Assembly (NCBI GenBank): GCA_028023455.1
Contig: JAQFVV010006428.1
Span: 1,533,501-1,597,500 of the forward strand
DNA: 64,000 nt
Direction: 5' to 3'
DNA from: Epiperipatus broadwayi
Taxonomy: Eukaryota > Onychophora > Udeonychophora > Euonychophora > Peripatidae
Every line of letters begins with the position of its first letter. Positions within the stretch are counted from its first letter, which is position 1. A program made the translations under genes and the position numbers. A model generated the notes under the pieces. That model was not told where the DNA came from. It saw nothing but the letters and a program-made list of their open reading frames with translations, and ran no database searches. This document shows positions 13,248 through 24,212 of this stretch, piece after piece.

Positions 13248-13290
13248 CAGGTGTGGCCAAACTTTTAAATATTAGGGGTGACTTTTTGGG
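13248..13290 (+). repeat. Possible terminus of a hAT-type DNA transposon
   Basis: The sequence CAGGTGTGGCCAAACTTTT closely resembles the terminal inverted repeats of many hAT (Charlie-like) elements, which typically start CAGGGGTGGGCAAACTTTT. I found no matching inverted copy downstream and no transposase frame, so this may be a single surviving end or a chance match. Confidence 0.35.
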
Positions 13291-14959
13291 GGAAAGTGTA
13301 CCCGAGAGTCATTGTTTTTTTCAGGGCTTTGAACTGCAAACCAGAAAAAAACATTATTTTTGCCATAACGGAAAATGATAATAGTTTAAGGTCCTGATTT
13401 TTTTAGATTGTACTTATGAATTGATGTTTTTTTTTGTATAAGGGGCTTTTTAAATACTCATATATATTGATGACATTTTTAGAAGATATGAACTGATGAT
13501 TTTTTCCCCTATAAGATAAGAAATGTCAAAGACATTTTACTATAACTACTATTAAATTACCTGTTCTGTCTAATATTACAATTTGTCCATATCGCTTTAT
13601 TAAATTACCTATAAATAATTATTGTCTAGAGCTGGTCTGGAATTTTAAAAAAAATTCATGAAAATATATAAAGAGAAAAAATAAAATTTTATTATTTCAG
13701 AATTGTATTAAAATAAAGTAGATGCCAATTTTACAAAAAAAATTATAAAGTAAAAAAAAAATGATTTTTTTTGTATTGATGTCACTTGTTATTGCATAGT
13801 TTCAGCAAGTTTGTCAAAATATGGTTTGTATGAACTTAAATTAATTCTTAAATATGATTCAAAATGTAGATCCAATAATTGTAAACTACAATAAAAATAT
13901 TTTACAAAAGTCCTCTATTTCTGTCCCTTGGAAAATTCCCATATTTTCTCTGCTAGCAGTCTTTACAATAATTAGATATAAAGTTCATTTTTTGCTGTGA
14001 CACCTATTTTCTTTTGTAGATAGGAAAAAACCCTGTTTTCTTTTTAAATCTCCTTGGGGATTATTTGCTAGCTAGATGAAATGTTTTAAAAAGTTCACAA
14101 CTTCATTGTTTTAAAATCAGTTCATTAAAAACTTTGTTTCTCCAGGATGGGTTATTTTCATTTCACCTGGAGAAAATGGCTATGAAAGATTTCTAAAAAT
14201 TTTAGCTGTAGTGTTACACAAATTAATGTAATTCTTTTAATCTGCTTCCAACCTGGGTTTATTTATGAGATCGACAATAACAAGAGGTGTTGTTTTAAAT
14301 TTAAATATTTTTAAATTAGAATAATTTTGAACTTTTACTTTTTTTACTTTTAATATTTTTTATATTCAAATCAGCTCTGAATTTATCAATATAATTTGTC
14401 CATGTCAACTTCACAGTCGACTTCCAGAGATATAGCTGTCGACAGGTCAACATCTTGGACACCTGATAAAAATGTATGTGTATACAAACATAGACTCACA
14501 ATGAACAACATATTAATTAACATGACACTATTTATATAATAAGTATAATTCATTGTACTCATGTCTCTATGTGTCCATTGAGCACATAAGTGGCAGAATA
14601 AGGAAAACAGTCCCATTCAATTAACAAAACTATTTTTTATTACTTTCCTCAATTACTAATTGGTCCTCATGCTTTAGCTCATAAATCCATAATTATTGTT
14701 TTGCATGAGGCAAAAAAAGTCTGCTACTTGAATAAGGATGATTATAACAATGTATTATACAACATTGCACAGTTACATCTTATTAATATAAAAGGCAATG
14801 CATTTTCAAAAATAATTAAATATGACAAAATGAAATTCCCTATATAAAATTAATGCATTCTGCACCAGTTACTTCAACATTTAATGTATCTTTGTTGAAT
14901 AATCATGATTATTTTGACAATTAAATCTGGATTGGTGGGAGGAAAGTAAGACCAAAAAA
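13291..14959. other. AT-rich stretch without a recognised gene
   Basis: No supported gene. Near 14397-14465 the minus strand encodes VQDVDLSTAISLEVDCEVDM after a TTATCAG that could be a splice acceptor. I do not recognise it, and it stops soon afterwards. Confidence 0.4.
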
Positions 14960-15310
14960 CTTATTAAGGCAGAGTTGATAAACTTTTCAAATTCCTCTTT
15001 CTCTGCCAACAAATAATCAATAGTATGCTTCAGATTCTATGTCAAGTACTTTTCAATTCCTTTCTTTAACATATTTACTTTTAATGATATTCCATTTATA
15101 GTCTCCATTCTATCAATTTATTCAATATAATAATTCACATTGCCTACAAACAATATTTTATGACTATTCATTCTAAACTCATTTATGTGCCTATATAAAT
15201 ACTCCCAAATACTCTCATTATACTCTTTCAATCTTTTTTTATTTCCAGTAACAAAATATATACAACACAACCATTTCACCTTATTGTTTTAATCTAATTC
15301 AAATATGATT
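14960..15310 (-). pseudogene. Relic of a non-LTR retrotransposon endonuclease domain
   Basis: The minus strand translates as a degraded AP-endonuclease-like segment. Recognisable pieces are the YFVTGNKKRLKEYNESIWEY stretch around 15205-15265, KILFVGNVN near 15140-15170 in place of the usual ILLVGDFN motif, then METINGISLK near 15085. Two in-frame stops lie between about 15015 and 15125. The pattern of VTGN, EYNE, GDFN and NG matches the endonuclease of LINEs. The plus strand is T-rich here, as expected from an A-rich coding strand. Weakly coding-like sequence continues to about 15850. It may belong to the same family as the LINE at 56.7-58.9 kb. Confidence 0.5.
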
Positions 15311-15912
15311 GTTTACAATTTCTTTCTAAAATATTATTCTTAATAATGTTTATATTTTATTTTGTTTATATTAGTTACATCTATATCTTCTTTCATTCAC
15401 ATTTCAGAGGCAGTTTCTTAATACTTCAACCATATCTACATCACTGCAAATAAATTTTCCAATATTCTCCATTTATTCATTCTCTAATTTCTCACATATT
15501 TAGGAAACCATGTTTTTATACTAATTCTTATATTTAAATATTTTTTATGACAATTTGTTTGATACTCTCTCTAAAAATCTTATTCTACATTTTCATTCTC
15601 CATTATTCTAGCCTCACTTTTATTATATTTTATTTTATTCACATTTGTAAATATAAACATGTCTTTGTTTTTCAAATCTACCTTTAACAACTCATTTTTA
15701 TTCTCATCTATATGTATAAATATCTCAATCCTCTTCTTAAGTTTAAAGAATAACAAAATTTATTATAAATTAATTAACCTGATAATTTATTTCCCATTTC
15801 TAGTAAATAAAACCCATCTTTTTAAAATAAATCTGTATTTCTAATAAACACAACCCCAATGAATATTTAAATGGTGATTCTTATTATTTATTATATAAAT
15901 ATATACAATCAA

Positions 15913-16100
15913 TAGATCCAATTCACTACCTCATTTAAATTATGTGAATAAACTAAGCATATAAGAATAAATAGTAAAAGGACTAAAAATATCATATCTG
16001 GTGGAGAATGTATTCACATATATAACTCACCAGAAGCTTCAGCTACTTCTTGGTCAATTACATATAATCCAAGTCATTTATTATTTGCAGATATTAAACC
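15913..16100 (+). repeat. Direct repeat flanking the Penelope region, copy 1
   Basis: Shares ordered blocks with 20936-21135 in the same orientation: CCAATTCACTACCTCATTT against CAAATTCACTCCCTCATTT, then AGCATATAAGAA, then a block of CTTCAGCTACTTC against TTTCAGTTACTTC, then CAATTA and ATATAATC. The copies are well diverged. Function unknown. Confidence 0.6.
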
Positions 16101-16203
16101 TGGGTTTTCATTTTATATTTAGAGATTGTTTAAATTAATTTATTTGAACCTCTGAAAATTTAAATGGTGATTCTTATCATTTATTTAATTTATTATCATC
16201 AAA

Positions 16204-16760
16204 ACAGGCAAAACTCATCATACAGTAGTGCCACTCAGTGCAAGCCAGAGTAATCAATGGATGAGCTTGTGAATAAAATTGCCATCTAGTGCCTACTCAT
16301 TCAATATCCCCAGACTAATTTCTAGCTTGTGGCATTCGTCAGTGATGAGCTTTGCATCTGAGAGCACTGCACCTAGATCTTAGGATCTAATACAACCCTC
16401 CAGCAGCCACCTTTTGTCTCTACTTAACTACAAAGCCACAAGTCTTAAATAGGAAACAATATTTTCAATCCAAGCCCATTAGCTTATATAACTATCATAT
16501 AGGTCTGAACTAAGTTCAGTACCCATATATTTTAATGACTTTGCTCTCAGATGCAAGGCTTCTCACTGATGAAAGCCACAAGCTAAAAACTAGTCAGGTG
16601 ATATTTGATGAGTAGGAACTAGATGGGGATTTTATGCACAAGCCTTCTGGCATCCATTGATTACTCTGGCTTGCATTGAGTAGCACTACTGTGTGGAGAG
16701 TTTTGCCTGCTTTAATAAGTTATGAGCAAGCATAAAAAATAGTGATCATGTGAAAATGGC
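16204..16760 (-). mobile_element. Foldback retroposon F1, copy 1
   Basis: A 557-bp element flanked by the exact 14-bp duplication TTATTATCATCAAA (16190-16203 and 16761-16774). It begins ACAGGCAAAACTC and carries an inverted arm of about 130-150 bp at the other end (to TTTTGCCTGC near 16720), then a tail ending GTGATCATGTGA. Arms include CAGTAGTGCCACTCAGTGCA and a CAATATCCCCAGACTA segment with its inverse. The middle (16370-16560) carries the family blocks TAGATCTTAGGATCTAAT and GTTCAGTACCCATA. No protein is encoded. Confidence 0.85.
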
Positions 16761-16910
16761 TTATTATCATCAAACAATTTTTTTACCATATAATACTAAA
16801 TCATCCATGTATTTACAGAATGCTTTATTTACCACCCTTTTTAATAACCACAATAAAAACTCCTTTTTTAAAAAAAATATATGTTTTATAAAATAAAATG
16901 TTATTTTCAT

Positions 16911-17890
16911 TAAATCCAATTAAATTATATACTTTTTAAAAACTTTATTTCTTCTCATCAAACATGCATATATATTCACTTCATTAACTCTCAATGTTTC
17001 AATCATTTTTTTCTGTAGTAATTTTCAAGGATCTATAAAAATACATGTTTATATCATTATTATTACAAATAAAATTAATATATAAAAATGTATATACTCT
17101 TATCATAAAAACAATAACATTTCTCTTTCATATATTAATACATTTTTACATACATATTAAATTATATAATCTACACATTTCTTCACTTTCCAAACTTTGT
17201 TCCTTTTACATACACATTTCTTTATATAAAAATACCAATATTTTTTCTTATTACCCTTTTTATACTCTTAACTTATTACTTTTTTATGCAAATTTAATTT
17301 TTTTTTATTTCAATGTATCTTTACATAATTCATTTTATTCCAAACATGTTTTTCTTTCTTTATATACAAACTTTCTTTTATCATTCTCTCTTTATATAAT
17401 TTTAGTTTTTTCCAATATTCTTATCTTAAAATTTATATGACCAAATTGTTTACTATGTATATTAATATTTGAATTTCTGACACTTAAATGTTTTAACTTT
17501 ATCTTTAATTTAATCTTTGTTGTACCTATATATGATACATTCCTATTATCTCTTTTACAATCTAAACACTCAATCCTATAAATTCCATTCATGTTTTCAA
17601 CATTCCTTATTTTTTGTTTCCTTTATCACATTTCCTAAACTAAATTTCTTTTTATATTCTGGTTTCAAAAATAAATTACAATCTTTTCTATATTTCTTAT
17701 TTATATCCTTCATAATCTTTTTAATTTTAAAAAAGTACTTTTTGACATATTATAATAAATATATATAATTTCCTGCTTATTTTTCTTTTTAACCAAATTC
17801 CTTTTTATTTTTTCAATAATTTTCTTCCCACATAATTTATTAATAATTTAATTGGATATTTATTTTATGTACATATTCTATATCTGATTT
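16911..17890 (-). pseudogene. Penelope-like element 3' part with GIY-YIG endonuclease, left arm
   Basis: The minus strand encodes a GIY-YIG endonuclease segment (about 17392-17592). It shows GIYRIECLDC, then VSYIGTTK, then the conserved KQFGHI near its end. A preceding linker (about 17600-17720) reads KDINKKYRKDCNLFLKPEYK. A GIY-YIG domain after a linker is the C-terminal part of Penelope-like retroelements, where it nicks target DNA. About 480 bp of 3' untranslated sequence follows to 16911. The reverse transcriptase part is missing. The whole segment is an inverted repeat of 18030-18490 plus 20446-20930, with centre near 17,945. Confidence 0.75.
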
Positions 17891-18490
17891 TGAATTATTT
17901 AATAACCCATAAAAAGTACCCTTCCTAAATATACTTGTCTCATAAAATAAATATTGTACATAAAATAAATATTCTTAATAATAAAGTAATTAGAGGAGTA
18001 AATAAGATAAGAGAAGTAATGAAAAATGATTATCCAATTAAAATTTTTAATAAATTATGTGGAAAGAAAAATATTGAAAAAAAAAATGAATTTGAGTAAA
18101 AAGAAAGATAAGCAAGAAATTATATATAGTAGTTATAATTTATAAAAAAATACTTTTTTTTTAAATTAAAAAGATTATGAAGAATATAAGTAAGAAATAT
18201 AGAAAATAATGTAATTTATTTTTGAAACCAGTATATAAAAAAAAATTAATTTAGTAAATATGATAAAGGAAACAAAAATAAGGAATGTTGAAAACATGAT
18301 TGGAATTTATAGGATTGAGTGTTTAGATTGTAAAAGAGATAATAGGAATGTATCATACATAGGTAAAACAAAGAATATATTAAAGACAAGGTTAAAACAA
18401 TATTTAAGCGACAGAAATTCAAATGTTAATAAGCATAGTAAACAATTTGGTCATATAAATGTTAAAATAAGAATGTTGGAAAAACTAAAG

Positions 18491-20445
18491 GTACTTGTGT
18501 ATAATTCAACCAATGACGTATTACCCTGAAGGCATATCAGTCTAATCTTGTGATTTTTAAGATAACATCTCCAAGTGATTTGCGGACACATGTAATCGCT
18601 AAAATGTGCCCAGATCACTACACGTACTTAAAAATCAACATTAGACCGATATGCCTTCAGGTAATAGTCATCGTTGATCACTTAAAAAACAAAAAACATC
18701 AAAAATATAAAAATTTAAAAAAATTAAACATAAAAAAGAAAAAAATTGACAGGTCACGATAAAAACAAAAAAAAGGCAAAATCTGACCATCAGCAAATAG
18801 TAAAAAAAAATATAAAATTACATCATTTCAAAATAATTTAGAAAAAACTATATTCTAATTTATAAAACCACCCTATATTATCTCAATTATAAAAACACCT
18901 ACTGGAGTTCGGGGTTTTTTTTTGACAAGCCTTAGGCTTGGTATATACCTTGTATTACTCTCATAGCGTAATTTTTATAATTGCCCATGAATTTACGAAA
19001 ATAATTTTTGTTGATATAATTCAGAAATTAAATTGTATTTCGAAATAATTTTGTATATACATTCAGAATTAAAAATTAAATTAAAAGAATTAATGAGATA
19101 CAAAAATTTTTTGTAAATTTTAAATAAACAGCTAATTAAAAAGAATATCAAACTATTAATTTATTTTACCGTAATTTTTATAATTCGGTTCAAAAATTTG
19201 AGAGTGAAATACAAAAGTTTTTATATTACGTTTTCAAATTTAGTACAAAAATTTTGTATTTAAAAACAAAATAAAAAAGTTTACAAATAAATTTGTTATA
19301 TAAATAAAAAAATAGAATTAGTAAAAATAAAAAAATAAAAAGAAAATATTCTTTTTAAATATGGGCCTTTTTTGGATATGAGTATTACTCTCATACTGTA
19401 TATATAATTGATTAAAATAAAATTAAAATAATTAATTAAGTTTGAGAATTGTAGAAATATTAACAAATATTTTTTGTAAATAAGTTTGAGAATTGTAGAA
19501 ATATTAACAAAAACTTTTTGTAAATTTTAAATAAACACCTAAATAAAAAAGACGCAATCTAATGCAAATCTGGTATTAAAGGCGTCCAGAAAACCCGCAC
19601 TTTTACATGCATTTGGTAATTTTTAAAATGTACTGCATATTGCAAAATTGATTAAAAAAATTATTTCAAATTATTTACACATTAAAAACGTAATGTAGAA
19701 ATATTAACAAAAAGTTTTTGTAAATTTAAAATAAACAGATAAATAAAAACACTTTACCGGAGAAAAATATTTACACATAAAACAAGAGTTTCAGAATTGT
19801 AGAAATATTAACAAAAACTTTTGTAAATTTAAAATAAACAGATAAATAAAACACTTTACCCAAATAACGCTCAAAAAGTAACGTGAGCCGGGATAGCAAA
19901 ATGCATAGACGAAAAAAAAATTCCCAAACCCCACAAATTTTAAACTCGCGGGGAAAAAAATGACCCTGATGGATTAATCACGCCAGCACTGACCGACAAC
20001 CCAAAAACCGACCCGGAAGGGAAAGGTACAAAACCCGAATATCACAGTACAACCAAACTCAACAAAAATTAAATTAAACAAATGAAACCCCAACACAGCC
20101 TCCGACCTAAGGAATGTACTATTTTACAATTCAACTTAATCCACACGTTAAATCAAATAACCCAATCAAAATAACCCCGTATCACCGGCCCCCCCCCTCC
20201 CTGCCGCCCCCCCCCATCTCTTTCCCCCCCCCCCCCATCCGGCCCAATAACCGACCGACCCCCGGCGGCACCAACCCGCCCGCCCGGGCAACCCCAGCAC
20301 CAAAGAAAACACCTCAAAAACGAAAACCCGGACCCCGGAACAAACAAAAAACGAAACCCCGGGGAGGAAAACAAAAAAAAACGAACCCCCCCAAGCGGGG
20401 CAACAGCAACCCAAACCCCCCGGGAAAAAAGCCGGAGCCGGCAAG
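18491..20445. mobile_element. Unclassified 1,955-bp insertion with 9-bp target duplication
   Basis: The insertion interrupts a Penelope-like arm whose intact order is known from the partner arm. It is bounded by the direct repeat AAAACTAAA (18482-18490 and 20446-20454). The left end holds an imperfect hairpin: CTGAAGGCATATC near 18527 pairs with GATATGCCTTCAG near 18650, with about 40-bp arms. CAAGCCTTAGGCTTG near 18929-18943 is a small palindrome. Tandem-like units built on AGAATTGTAGAAATATTAAC occupy about 19440-19860. The right end is extremely C-rich. No coding frame is credible. A 9-bp duplication would suit a Mutator-like element, but the ends do not form clear terminal inverted repeats. 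Confidence 0.65.
20180..20445. repeat. C-rich homopolymer island
   Basis: Within 265 bp there are C runs of 9, 9 and 13 bases and many CCCC or GGGG blocks, in surroundings of about 70-75% AT. The minus strand could form G-quadruplexes. Frames predicted on both strands here are only proline-rich or glycine-rich by composition. The island may be a genuine part of the insertion or low-quality consensus. Confidence 0.7.
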
Positions 20446-20935
20446 AAAACTAAAATTATATAAAAGAATGATAAAAGAAAGTTTGTAAATAAAGAAAAAT
20501 TTGTTTTGAATACAATGAATTATGCAATGATACATGGAAATAAAAACAAATTAAAATTGCATGAAAAGGTATTGATTAAAGTAATAGATTAGGAGTATGA
20601 AAAGGCAATAAAAAATTGATATTTTTATATAAAGAAATGTGCATGTAAAATGAAGTGAAGATTATATTATGTAATACGTATGCAAAAAGATGTATTGATA
20701 GATGAAAGGGAAATGTTATTGTTTTTATGATAAAGGTATATATTTTTATATTTTAATTTTATTTGTAATAATAAATATCTAAATATGTATTTTTATGGAT
20801 CTTTGAAAATGACTACAGAAAAAAGTGGTCAAAATGTGGGGTGTTAAAGATGTGAATATGTATATATGTTTGATGAAAAGAAATAAAGTTTTTAAAAAGA
20901 AAAAAGAAGAATATATAATTTAATTGGATTTGCAT

Positions 20936-21135
20936 CAAATTCACTCCCTCATTTGAAATTACATGAATATGTGAAGCATATATAAGAACAAACGCTACAA
21001 GACATAAGAACAAATGCTACAAGACAGATACTATTATCTGTCTAACGAAAGTTTATTTATGTATATAATTTACTGGAAGTTTCAGTTACTTCCTGTTCAA
21101 TTAAATATAATCTAAGTTATTATTTAGTGATATAT
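20936..21135 (+). repeat. Direct repeat flanking the Penelope region, copy 2
   Basis: Counterpart of 15913-16100 in the same orientation. It carries a short local duplication, with two successive copies of GACATAAGAACAAATGCTAC-like sequence near 20985-21025. Confidence 0.6.
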
Positions 21136-21586
21136 ATTATATTCAATTATTAATTTGATAAGCTAATTTCAAACAATAATATATTTATTCTTTTATCTTA
21201 TTGCAAATAAAAAGCTTTTTTTCTCAAACATATATTTTGCTATTGGATTATAAATTTCTACCTGTAAAGAGATTCATATGTTAGATGTCATAATAAATTA
21301 TAAATGAACTGTTTTATATGTATAATCACTGTGCAATGTAAGAGATTTGGGTCAACCTTATCTATGTTTTCTGATTCATCGTTTATTTATTTAGATTCCT
21401 TTTATATCCTTAATACAAGATAAAGCACTTTAGTAGAACAGAATAGTATTTTAAAATAATTAAAAAATGGCTTTTGTAAAAAGTCAAAATGTTGATATTC
21501 AATATTGAGTCTGCATTCTTATATACTACCAATTTCTTATATATGTTGGGATAAGATATTCATGATGACTTAGTATTAAAATTGTT

Positions 21587-22072
21587 TATAAACAAGGCAA
21601 AACTCTCCATACAGTAGTGCCACCCTGTACCAACCAGAGTAATCAATGGATGCCAGAAGGCTTGTGCATAAAATCCCTATCTAATGCCAACTCATCCAAT
21701 ATCCCCAGACTAGTTTCTGGCTTGTGGCCTTCATCAGTGAGGAGCTTTGGATTTGAGAGCACTGCACCTAGATCTTAGGATCTAATGCAACCCTCCAGCA
21801 AACACCTTTTATCTCTACTTAACTATAACACTATGAGAATGAAATTGAAAACATAAAAATATTTTCAATCTAACCTCAATAGCTTATAGAGTCATATGGG
21901 TCTGAACTCAGTTCAGTACCCATACATTTTGGTGTCTTTGGCTTTTTAACAACCATAGCCACCACTATCCTATTAGGCAGGATTGGTGTTAAACCACTGA
22001 GCATCTCTTATACTAGCACATAATTGTTTATAAACAAGGCAAAACTCTCCATACAGTAGTATGAGCATGTGA
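21587..22072 (-). mobile_element. Foldback retroposon F1, copy 2 (directly repeated ends)
   Basis: Flanked by the exact 13-bp duplication TATTAAAATTGTT (21574-21586 and 22073-22085). Unlike the other copies, its two ends carry GTTTATAAACAAGGCAAAAC in the same orientation (from about 21584 and from 22026). The tail is GAGCATGTGA. On the minus strand an A-box-like GATGCTCAGTGGTTTAAC lies near 22000, with a weak B-box-like GGTTGTTAAAAAGCC about 50 bp on. This hints at a tRNA-derived internal promoter. Central blocks match copies at 16.2 and 46.6 kb. Confidence 0.85.
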
Positions 22073-22669
22073 TATTAAAATTGTTGATATCTTGATGTTT
22101 TTCTTATATACACATAATTGTATATTCAACAGTTTGTAGCAAAATGTATTTTGTCTTAGTGATGCACACATGTATGTATGTATAGGAAGCATAAAAGTAA
22201 ACCCTTGTATTTTTTAATGGGAAAATTTGCACAAAATCTATAACTTTTGCCCATATCCCATTAGTCATATTAAATTTTGTATTAACTATTATTTATTAAA
22301 TAATCTATCAAGCCATTATACCATAAAGCTCATTATTTAAAATGATGCCAAAATGATTAGATTTCATAATTACTTGATAATTTAATTGATACAAAATAAA
22401 CATATACTTTCGTGCTAAAAAATTTGAACCATAAATGATAAGAGCTGAAGTCATTATCCATAGGCCATGAAATCCAGAGACTAATGTGCTACCACTGCAG
22501 TAAATCAATCAATAAAAGAAAATTATAAAGATATGAAATACACATATAAATAGTAAATTTGCAAATTTTATTCAAGTTTGATATTTTTTTATAGAAAGTT
22601 TTTTTTTTCATTTTATCAATTGGCTTTAATGAAAGTAGAATTATATTTTTCTTGAGTTTTGAATTTTAA

Positions 22670-22826
22670 GGTAACACTCTAGGCAGGCAGGATGGCTCAG
22701 TTGGTTAGAGCATTACCTTAAAATTCAAAACTTAAGAATATAATGTTCGAATTCCATGCTGGGCCAGCAACACTTGAAGAAGAGGGGAGACTAATACCTC
22801 TTGAAATGTTGTGTATATACTAACCT
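22670..22826 (+). mobile_element. tRNA-derived SINE, copy 1
   Basis: A tRNA-like head follows GGTAACACTCT. The A box is TGGCTCAGTTGGTTAGAG (22693-22710) and the B box is TGTTCGAATTCC (about 22743-22754). The non-tRNA body reads GAAGAAGAGGGGAGACTAATACC then GAAATGTTGTGTATATA. The same start, boxes and body recur at 43254-43515. The tRNA part is enclosed by an inverted repeat (22642-22674 and 22712-22744). Confidence 0.8.
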
Positions 22827-22981
22827 GTCTAGAATTATATGTTTGTATATTTACAAATACCTTTATCTGTCAGAATATTGTTTTCCATTTTTAAGAAAAA
22901 AAAGATATACCGAGATTCTTTTTTAAGTTTTAATTATATAATTATTTGTAAATTAAAAAAAAAACATAATGGGAGTTTTTA

Positions 22982-24206
22982 CGGTGATTGTCTTATAGAT
23001 AAAGATGCCGTTGGATGACGCCGTTTTCACGCTAAAACTATAAAATATGACCATTCCCGGGTCGTTGATTATAATAATTTTACTGTGCTTTTTTGTAATG
23101 CGAAAATAAAAACAAAACAAAATCGTCTTTTATAAATATTATTTTTTATTAACGTATACAATTTAAATGATAATAATAAATGTAAAATAAAATCAACAAA
23201 TTACAATTTGATTCGTGTTTTTTCTATTGTATATTTTTTTAATTGTGTTACGGCTTTTTTTTATCAATTTTCTATCGGATATTTTTTTACTTGTGTTACG
23301 ACTTTTTTTGTTGTTGTTGTTGTTTAACTAAAAAATAATAATCGTAATAAAAAGTAAAATTTCTTAGTCTATTTTTTATTTTTTTAGTCTTCGTTTTACA
23401 TTTTTTTTTTTACAGACAATGAGATATTACGGCTATTTTTTACTTCAAATAGAATGACAATAAAAAGCAAAAGTTGTTATGGTTAGGTTTAGGGTCAGTT
23501 TTAGGGTTAGTGTTCTGTTGTTTGTAATGCTAAAATAAAAAAATTCAAAATTGTAACCGTACTCGGACAAAAGAAAGAAACTCAAACTTTTTTAAACAAC
23601 AACAAACACATAAATGTCTTCTTTACTTATTAAACATGTTTATAATATTTGCTTTTTATGAAATTTACAAAAAATCGTGCATATTTGTACTATTCTTATT
23701 GGATATTTTTTTGGTACCACTCTTTTTTATTTCAAAAATATACACACGGTAGAATCTTCAAAAAACTCATGGAATGTTACAAACAGTATGTTACTTGACG
23801 CGTTACCTAATTGCAACTCACTAAAAACATAGATCTTTAACATTTTCCCAATTAAAACTTCAATACAGAACATTGTAAAAAGTCTTAGAATTATTACTTT
23901 AAAAAATCTGAACATTTCAATACTTTAAAATTAAAAAAAAATCCATTGAAAACAACATTTCCATCCAATTCAAATACAAACTCTCTCATCAAGCTGTAAC
24001 TATTTTATAAACTGCGAATTCGGAAAATGTATTTGCTGTGATGCGACATAATGCTGTACTGCGATGCAACATAGCGGCCTGCATTCTGTAGCACAACAAA
24101 AAAGTTGTATTATAGAAAATGCGGGTTCGAATGTGTTGGCCACGGAAACAGCATTTTTATGTGTTTTAGTGCGAAAACGGCATCTTTAGCTATAAGATGA
24201 GTACCA
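22982..24206. mobile_element. 1.2-kb element with terminal inverted repeats
   Basis: The left end (CTTATAGATAAAGATGCCG, then CCGTTTTCACGCTAAAAC) is inverted at the right end (GTTTTAGTGCGAAAACGGCATCTTTAGCTATAAG, shown here in part by position 24156-24200). TTTTTA on both outer sides (22976-22981, 24207-24212) may be a target duplication. The interior has T-rich blocks and a degenerate telomere-like run, GGTTTAGGGTCAGTTTTAGG (23496-23515), but no transposase frame. Probably a non-autonomous DNA transposon. Confidence 0.6.
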
Positions 24207-24212
24207 TTTTTA

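Larger units (their letters stand above)
18030..20930 (+). pseudogene. Penelope-like element 3' part with GIY-YIG endonuclease, right arm (interrupted)
   Basis: The plus strand carries the better-preserved GIY-YIG domain, 18260-18490. It has IGIYRIECLDCKRDNRN, then VSYIGKTKNILKTRLKQY with the usual tyrosine, glycine and arginine positions, then HSKQFGHI. The frame is cut at 18490 by a 1,955-bp insertion and resumes at 20446 with the 3' untranslated part, ending near 20930 at AATTGGATTT. It is the inverted partner of 16911-17890. Inverted or partially tandem copies are a known habit of Penelope-like elements. No reverse transcriptase remains. Confidence 0.75.

Noticed and set aside
17045-17440. 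131-codon plus-strand frame
   Set aside because: It is the complement of the A-rich Penelope 3' region, so its F, Y, L and I-rich composition is a strand shadow.
20114-20535. Overlapping proline-rich (plus) and glycine-rich (minus) frames of 73-124 codons
   Set aside because: They follow from C homopolymers in a low-complexity island. Both strands are open and neither has domain structure.
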